From NCBI GenBank assembly GCA_904063045.1, contig CAJFCJ010000014.1, positions 979,376 to 1,043,375 on the forward strand: a stretch of DNA of 64,000 bases. The letters run 5' to 3'. How positions within the stretch are numbered: the first letter of the stretch is position 1; each line of letters begins with the position of its first letter. The position numbers and the translations under genes were made by a program. Positions 58,001 through 64,000 of this stretch are shown here, one piece after another. The notes below the pieces were generated by a model. It was not told the origin of the DNA and made no database searches. It saw only the letters and a program-made list of their open reading frames with translations. This stretch comes from Dimorphilus gyrociliatus. Taxonomy: Eukaryota; Annelida; Polychaeta; Dinophilidae.

Positions 58001-60955
58001 CAAATAAACAAAATTTATAAATGTAAATTTGAAAAATAATCGAAAAAAAACGGCAAAGAAAACGAGGGCGGTCTAGTTTCTATTTGCATAGTTTTAATAT
58101 AAGAATACGTCCAAATCTCGGTATTCTTTAGCCTATAATAGTAAAGTAAAAAAAAGAAGGGGGAAGGTTAGCAAAATGTAAACATTACCGCTTGTTATTC
58201 GGGCCTAGCGCATTTTCTCACGAAATGGAAATTGTTCAACGCAGCCCCGCCTTATTACGTCACTTCTAGGATTATACAGGAACCCGAATTCGACGTTTCA
58301 TACGTGCAACGCATTTTCGCAGCGTGCAGTTGAAAGGTCAGCGGGTAAAGTGGCTGATTAGATAAGGAATGCATCTATATAATATACTTGTAACATGTAT
58401 ACCTCTTAAGACAGGATTTTCTTTTGGGTTTATACTTCTACTAAAAGTTAACGAAGTATTTTCGGTTCTTTTAACATAAAATCTCTGGTTGAGAATGCAA
58501 ATGAGGAAGACAAAAGCCAGCAGACTATGAGAATTAAGTAAATGAAAGGGCGTCTATTTTGAACGTCAACTTCCGTCTTATCCGATTGCTGTCGAGCTGG
58601 CGCGTTTTTTTCCACAATGGGTTAAGGAAGCGAGAACGCCCGATACGGTCACGTGATTTTTCCACTGGCCAATAGTCGCCGTGTGTCAAAGGTCGCATTA
58701 GTGAGAGTATCAATGAATGACTTGTTTACAACAAATCTACATAGGCGCTAATCTAACTAATAAAGTAGGATAGGAATTGCTTTATAGTGTTTACGCTATT
58801 CCGTTTCTTAATTAGAACACGGGCTCATTAGCGTACGAACTGCACGAAAAGATGTACGATGAGCATGTGTTTCGGCCAACAGCCTAACATATGGAGCCGG
58901 TTTAGAAACCGTTGCGAATAAAGTTTGAAGGGTACTTGAAACAGGATGACGTCACCAGATGCCGTACGGTTATATGACCGTAGTAATAAACTTTTTTTTG
59001 ACGGTTTAACGGCTGGGTATTGGGGATTATCGTATTGAAGTCGCCGCCCCTGCTAAGTCGAAGAGGCGTCAGTCGATAGTCATTCAGAGTCATACGACTG
59101 TTTTTACGATAGGCAATAGATTGATGGGACGATTTAATTAAGCGGGACAAAAAGTCGGTATGATTCATCGATTGTATCGGGCTCGCCACTTTGTTTGTAT
59201 AATGTTTACCAGGCGCAGTATACGTAGCGTCAAGAAGAAGACGCCCGTCGCAATCGCTTATGTCTACAATAACATTCTTCGCGTCAATTTCCTTTGAGCG
59301 TGCGACGTCTCTATAGCTATGCCTTTTTTTTTACACGTCTCCCTCAATTATTCATCGACCGTCTCTTCTTAATATCTTACATAACTCTTAATTAAAGTCT
59401 CGGTCTGGCTAAAAGTGCCATATTTCTCCCAAAACCCTTTACTTTAATGGCACCGTATGGCAATTCTATTGCTTTTATTACATTTTGGAAATTAAAAAAA
59501 TAACAACATGAAGGCCTCAGATGAACTTTTTTACACCCAATATTTTCTGACTCCCTTAACCCACTTGTACCCCCAGCCCGAGAAGCGACGCCATCTGGTG
59601 CGTAATGCATATTCTTATCTTACGCCTGGCTCCCCCTAGTTATTACGGATGAGTGTGGGTATTTTATTGGGTGACATCTGCCGTTCTTTCACAGATAGGG
59701 CGTAAAGTAACGCCCATTTCCAGATTTCACTTGCGTAATCGGAGAAGGACAGCGGAAGCTAATTGAACGATTGTTTGAACTCAATCGGCCGAACAAACGA
59801 GATAAACGGATTATGTCGGAAAATTCGCCGCACACGTAATTAAAGGAGCGTTTCCCCTACTTGTCTAAGCAGAAAATGAGAAAAAAGCGTCACGTAGAAC
59901 TGAATATCGTAAGCAGATCAAAAGCCTATTTGCCTAATCATACGAATGTCACCTGAGGCGTGAGAATGCGTTGTTCCAACCCTCCAACGTACATACTATA
60001 TGGAATAACTAGAAATATCTATACACTGGAAGTATACACTCTCTACATATAGTTTGTAGTATACACATACTAGCAGTCTCTTCCAATTAGGGACGAGTAG
60101 CCATTAGCCTGTAGAAGAAAGCCCTTATGCAACTACTAAATTCATCCGACTTAATGCAATTTGTAAAGGAAACGCTGAATGAATCATTCTTTTCGCTAAC
60201 ACACTTATTTACGCCTATTTTTTTAAAATCCAATTAGGATAGAGACGGTAAGGAAAAAACAGAATTTATATTTATATATATAAATAGAATCATACATTCG
60301 ATGATCCGAAACTATAGCTGATTATTGGACATTAATTATTCAAACTAATTACACTTAACGGCGGGAGGTGGTGCGAACAAGAGCGTTAGAAAGGAGACAA
60401 AATATCGATAAACGAATTATTACAGGTGAACGAGAATAGCCGGCAGAGAGTAAATGTACCAGATGTAATAAATCAAAAGCAATTAAACAGTAATAGATAT
60501 TCAACTCTGCCGTTTCTAACCCGATAGAAACTAGGGCCCTGATTCTACTAAACAACGTTGAAATTCCGCCTTGAGATAATATTATTCTACGCCCCAGGAA
60601 CATTTCCGAAGCGTCCATTACGGACTAGGCTTTCCTTTTTTTTTTTTTAGACGATACAAAATATTATTACTTTTAATGCTCTATTAAGACTTAGATCTAT
60701 ATGAATAAATTAAGATGCTTACCTTGCGTGAGGTGTTGTTCGAGGCATTTGCGTAGGCCTACCAATTCCACCAGGTCTGTACACTGGAATACCACTGACG
60801 GATGGTGGTGGTGTGTCGACGCGGTCGACTGTTTGAACCATGTTGTCTATCACTTGCCTCCTGAGGCGTCTAAAAGACGAGTGGCAAGACGGACATTTCT
60901 TCTCATCAACTTCCGGCGTTAGATAAAGTTGGAGTTGCTCTTTCACTTGTTTTCC
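43711..60955 (-). CDS. KIF26: Kinesin-like protein KIF26 (kinesin-11, VAB-8 relative), N-terminus open
   Basis: Exons, high to low: 60955-60723, 56018-55940, 54878-54724, 50217-50043, 47712-47412, 46727-46269, 46180-45879 and 45717-43711. All phases match (3711 nt, 1236 aa). The first listed exon starts at an acceptor, so more N-terminal exons lie upstream, probably past the window. That exon has [14 protein letters not shown], the KIF26 Cys motif. The motor holds [50 protein letters not shown] and [15 protein letters not shown]. Its P-loop (GHARLGKT), switch I (ARNSH) and switch II (LIDLGSC) are the altered forms known from KIF26, whose motors bind microtubules but lack normal ATPase activity. 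After the motor come [14 protein letters not shown] (KIF26-specific), two WVDGP motifs, Ser/Lys-rich stretches and a terminal coiled coil. KIF26 acts in signalling and cell migration. Confidence 0.92.
47713..50042 (-). other. KIF26: KIF26 intron before the motor exon
   Basis: 2.3 kb with TA-rich tracts (48060-48180, 49000-49110) and TAGGCCTA at 49171-49178. A protein-like frame on the - strand at 48447-48640 sits behind a strong acceptor-like tract (48620-48650), but its phase is incompatible with the KIF26 exons on either side. Confidence 0.45.
50218..52768 (-). other. KIF26: KIF26 intron downstream of the alternative first exon
   Basis: About 2.5 kb. Mixed composition, CpG-richer than the left half of the window. 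I see no gene; short frames at 50975-51343 and 51468-51671 have no support. Confidence 0.4.
52769..52872 (-). CDS. KIF26: Alternative first coding exon of KIF26
   Basis: The ATG is at 52872 and the exon ends in phase 2 at a good donor (AG|GTAAGG). It encodes [20 protein letters not shown] and ends in [11 protein letters not shown]. It joins the 50217 exon in the same phase as the 54724 donor does, giving R-AAQKL in both cases. No upstream acceptor keeps the frame in the phase needed for an internal exon, so it reads as an alternative start. The short form would be 3348 nt (1115 aa), lacking the N-terminal cysteine module but keeping the whole motor. The frame stays open upstream to 53205, so a longer N-terminus cannot be excluded. 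Confidence 0.6.
52873..54723 (-). other. KIF26: KIF26 intron with likely internal promoter and TA microsatellite
   Basis: Sequence just upstream of 52873 should contain the promoter of the short KIF26 form and is locally GC-rich at 53030-53270. A long TA microsatellite lies at 53872-53914, TAGGCCTA at 53662-53669 and CACGTG at 54527-54532. Confidence 0.4.
53872..53914. repeat. (TA)n microsatellite
   Basis: An uninterrupted TA run inside a KIF26 intron. Confidence 0.95.
55055..55095. repeat. (CT)n microsatellite
   Basis: A CT run in the intron between the 56018-55940 and 54878-54724 exons of KIF26. Confidence 0.94.
56019..60722 (-). other. KIF26: Largest KIF26 intron (4.7 kb)
   Basis: This intron lies between the cysteine-module exon and the small 79-nt exon. 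It contains TAGGCCTA at 56351-56358 and 57282-57289, many GGCGTC/GACGCC words (57623, 58550, 59063, 59240, 59588), and CACGTG at 58650-58655. GC content rises from about 57300 to 59850. It is a plausible enhancer-bearing intron. No coding sequence was supported. Confidence 0.45.
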
Positions 60956-63900
60956 CTGTCGAACAAAAAATCAAATATAAGAACGATTTCAACCGAATTT
61001 CGCATTACGATTGAATAGGCGCTAGTTAACCGCAATCAACGTTCCATTAGCGAGCGAGCGTCGATGAGAAGTTACCCAACAACTAACGCCCAGAGACGTC
61101 CGGCTTAACTCCGTTGGACGTCTAAAATTGCTTAAGCTTCTACTAGATTTTTTAACAAACGTATAAGGGCGTCAAACTGGTCACCATAGCTACGGGATTT
61201 CGGATTACGGCGGGAGGCGCTTTTTGGGGCCATAAAACTATTGGGGGACGTATAAAATTATATACTGTGTAAGCTTAGCTCACGTACTGGAAAAATATTC
61301 AGAGGGAAAGGGGCGGGGGTTATAGGGGAGGGAGCCAAGAGAAAAAACACAGTAAATCGACATTACATAGAGTTGATTAGCATAAAATAGAATTCCGACG
61401 ACGCCATCGTCTATCTTCCATCAATCATTTGGCGCCACGATGAACGAGAAAACAATGTAAATGTTCTTTTTTTTTTGTCGTCTCGTCGCTGACGGCTGTA
61501 TATACGAAATTCTAATATTTCCACCCCTTCAATTTTCCCCTTTTCTCTCTTTTTTTTGTTTTCCCCAACCTCATATATTTCAACGTACTACAATCAATTT
61601 TTATATATTTACTATTCTCGACTATTTGTTTTTATATTGCGTAATCCGACAGGTTAAAAGGCATTAAACGTAGCGAAAGTTTGTTTACTAAAGCGACGGA
61701 GTAGAAAACGACTTTTCAGGTTGTGGGAGGAGTTTGCCAAAAGCTGTTGGACCTCGTCTTTAAACAATTTCTGTTTAATTTAGGGAAAGCTAAGAAAAAA
61801 CAAGAGTATAAATCTCGCGTGTTCGCCCTTCGCTAATGAAGGGATAACCTAGTAACGATCGAGTGTCTTTGTACTCGTTCATTCCTTTCTTTCTCTCTTT
61901 CTCTCTCTCTCTCGCTCTCTCTCTCTCGTTCTGGCTCGTTCCCTCTCTTGCTTACTGTATCTCTCATTTGCTCTCTATCTTCTCTCTAATTGTAATTTTT
62001 TTCCTCCTTCTTTCACTCATTCTCTCATTTCATTTCCTAACAAGTTGCGGAGCATGCGGTGCACTCCTCGAAAAACAAAGATCGGCTCGTTGGCAATTAC
62101 GTAATCCGCAATGTGGGATATGCTCTTCCTTCCTTTTGCCTTAACTAGCTGCATTTATCTATCAACGAGACACGTTCCATAGAACGGGCGGGCACGGTTT
62201 ATCTAAAAATACCGCCCTTCCCCACCTCCCCTTGGCCCCCGAATGACACCCGACGATTTTAATGCAGAAATAGCAGGGGTCTCAAACAGAACGTATAGTC
62301 GGAATAAACGACGCCGTGTCGAATAACTAATTCGGTTTACCTTTATGCAGGTGTCGTAGCCTGCATACCCCACTTTAAATACATATATACATGTATACAT
62401 TGTACACAGCATAAAAACTGCATGAACCGTATAAAGCCTATATGCATAAAATTCTACTGTTTTTACGATTTGTCAGTTCATTTACATAATAATAAACTTT
62501 ATGGCAGCGTCAGCTTTTTAGTCAATCGACGGGTCAGACTCTGGCAACTGATAAAGATTTATTCAGCCGTATGAGTTCCGATCGTCTAATCTGCCTATCG
62601 AGACGCCTCTCTATTCGCAGGAGGCGTTGAAACAAAAGTGACGCTCGCCCTCACACCATCTGCCATAGAGAAAGCGAACAGTGTGATATCAGGGCAAAAG
62701 AGTACTTGCTATAAAAAAATACTGAAGCTTGAGAGTGTGTGTGTGTCTGTATGTGTGTGAGGAGCGAAAGAGTAATAGAGGAGAAGGGAAGAGATCCTGT
62801 GAGAAAAATCTCCACACCATGCGCATTTTTTTACCTACCGCCGCAACCCAAAAACTTCAAACGAATATCGAATATCCAAACAAACGTTCAAGTGCCTTAT
62901 CGTGACCGCTATCGGCGCTAATTAGAACTTGTATAGGCCTTTCTTCTTTTCAAAATATAATATATCCGATTATAAACTTTTGTCAGAAGCAAAAGAAGAA
63001 AATTATCGTAGAGAGATGTATGAATAACTTGAAGAATACTTCTTTACGATTGAATAAAGAAGAGAGCACCCGTAGTTTAACTTCTTTTCATAAATAGATA
63101 AATTTCCTTAATATATGACGATATACAAACGAAGGAAGAAGAATCAGATTATAATGATAATATTGAGGAGAGGACGTAGTTGAGATTGAGCACCGTGGAA
63201 GGAAGAAGAGTACGTGTAGGGTAAGATTATAGGTACAATCCAGTAAAAATAATTCGTCCCTTGGTGTATAAATAGTTAAATGACGATAGAAAAAATCTTT
63301 GTCCTTTCGCTCGCCGCGCCGAATCCTTTTCATCTGCCAAAACGCGTATACAGTCGGAAATTTTTCACCTGCGCGCCGTCTAGTGGTGGGTTCCGATACT
63401 ATTGCCGGTTATTTTACTTAATTAAGACGATTTAGGAACGCAACGACGAATTGTATAGTAACAGAAGGGTAGGTGGTTGATTGCCTTCTGCTGAGGAAAT
63501 TCGACGCTCCGTAACCTTCTAGTTTGCCCTCGTAACTGTTGTAGGGCGTTGAAGACTTTTAAAAAGCGTTCCTTTTTCGCTAAACGCTCATGCACCTGCT
63601 TAGCGTACACTTTCTATTTATTCTTCGATCGGGCGAAAATATATTTATATATATATACATGTAAAAAAAGCGTTACGGGTCGATATAGGAAGAAGCCGGC
63701 TCTATTGTTATTCGCTAATGGACGCCTCTCTCCGAACGTCAGCCGTTCAAGCGTAACGGCGTTTCCAACTAATCCGTTCTGTCTACAATTTTTCTACTAT
63801 TTACCTTACAACGTTACCCAGGTAACGTTGTTCAAGAGCGAAAAATAACACGACGTCACAAAGCTTTGAAGAAGTTTTATAATGAGGCACCCCACGAAAA

Positions 63901-64000
63901 TTTTTTTCCTTTCTTTTTCTTCTGTTTTCATCCCCTTGTCGCTCTCTAGCTCGCTCACTCACTCTCGCCCTCTCCCTTTCTCTTTCTATGTATTTATATA
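60956..64000. other. Upstream part of KIF26, no exon recognised
   Basis: KIF26 must continue to the left of its first recognised exon (higher coordinates), because that exon starts at an acceptor (TTCGACAG). I could not identify the preceding exon in these 3 kb. Candidate frames (63422-63610 on -, 62040-62144 on +) lack matching splice sites or lie on the wrong strand. The region has a CT-rich tract at 61891-61928 and an alternating TG stretch near 62735-62760. Confidence 0.35.

Noticed and set aside
62040-62144. CxxC...CxxC frame on the + strand resembling a small zinc ribbon
   Set aside because: It is on the strand opposite KIF26, follows a CT-derived low-complexity leader, and has no start or splice context.
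63422-63610. Candidate N-terminal KIF26 exon on the - strand
   Set aside because: No donor compatible with the phase-0 start of the 60955 exon, and no KIF26-like residues.
1-64000. tRNA, rRNA, CRISPR, bacterial operons or intact transposons
   Set aside because: I searched by eye for tRNA T-loop patterns, repeat-spacer arrays, reverse transcriptase or transposase motifs and found none I could support.

Overview
The window is invertebrate animal nuclear DNA. It is AT-rich, its genes are split by many short introns (often 40-100 bases) with GT/AG borders, and its proteins are animal-specific (LIM-homeodomain, KIF26, NCKX, GFRP, SIRT2, RAD51D). Gene density is high and intergenic spaces are short, which suggests a small-genome marine invertebrate, perhaps a compact lophotrochozoan or annelid. 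That placement is an inference; no sequence search was possible. Gene models were built by hand. I read splice sites on both strands and kept joins only when reading phases matched, so most models total an exact multiple of three. UTRs were not mapped. || Layout. 89-3910 (-): an apterous/Lhx2/9 LIM-homeobox gene. 5370-gap (+): a single-pass membrane protein with KCNE-like topology, running into a 402-base N gap (5788-6189). Gap-6967 (-): an RMDN-family TPR gene, with a phase-compatible alternative first exon at 9437-9684. 10064-11429 (+): two tandem GTP cyclohydrolase I feedback regulatory protein (GFRP) genes. 15387-15749: a frameshifted third GFRP copy. 19934-25784 (+): a 970-residue charged orphan protein. 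26400-26842 (+): a fourth GFRP gene. 28928-32180 (-): an NCKX/SLC24 exchanger. 34476-36060 (+): a CARD/coiled-coil/Cys-His protein. 37125-38089 (+): a secreted orphan. 39046-40845 (-) and 41109-41945 (+): head-to-head SIRT2 and an intronless, Walker-A-degenerate RAD51D. 42226-42591 (+): a small basic membrane-anchored protein. 43711-60955 and probably beyond the window (-): KIF26, with an alternative first exon at 52769-52872. || Functional themes. The GFRP family normally binds GTP cyclohydrolase I and tunes tetrahydrobiopterin synthesis; here it has expanded to four loci within 17 kb. Two genes (RMDN and KIF26) appear to swap N-termini through alternative first exons. RAD51D and KIF26 both carry altered nucleotide-binding motifs; in KIF26 this is a family trait, in RAD51D it looks specific to this lineage. 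|| Non-coding DNA is mostly AT-rich, with many GA/CT and TA microsatellites. Two short words are far too frequent by my hand count: the palindrome TAGGCCTA, and GGCGTC/GACGCC.
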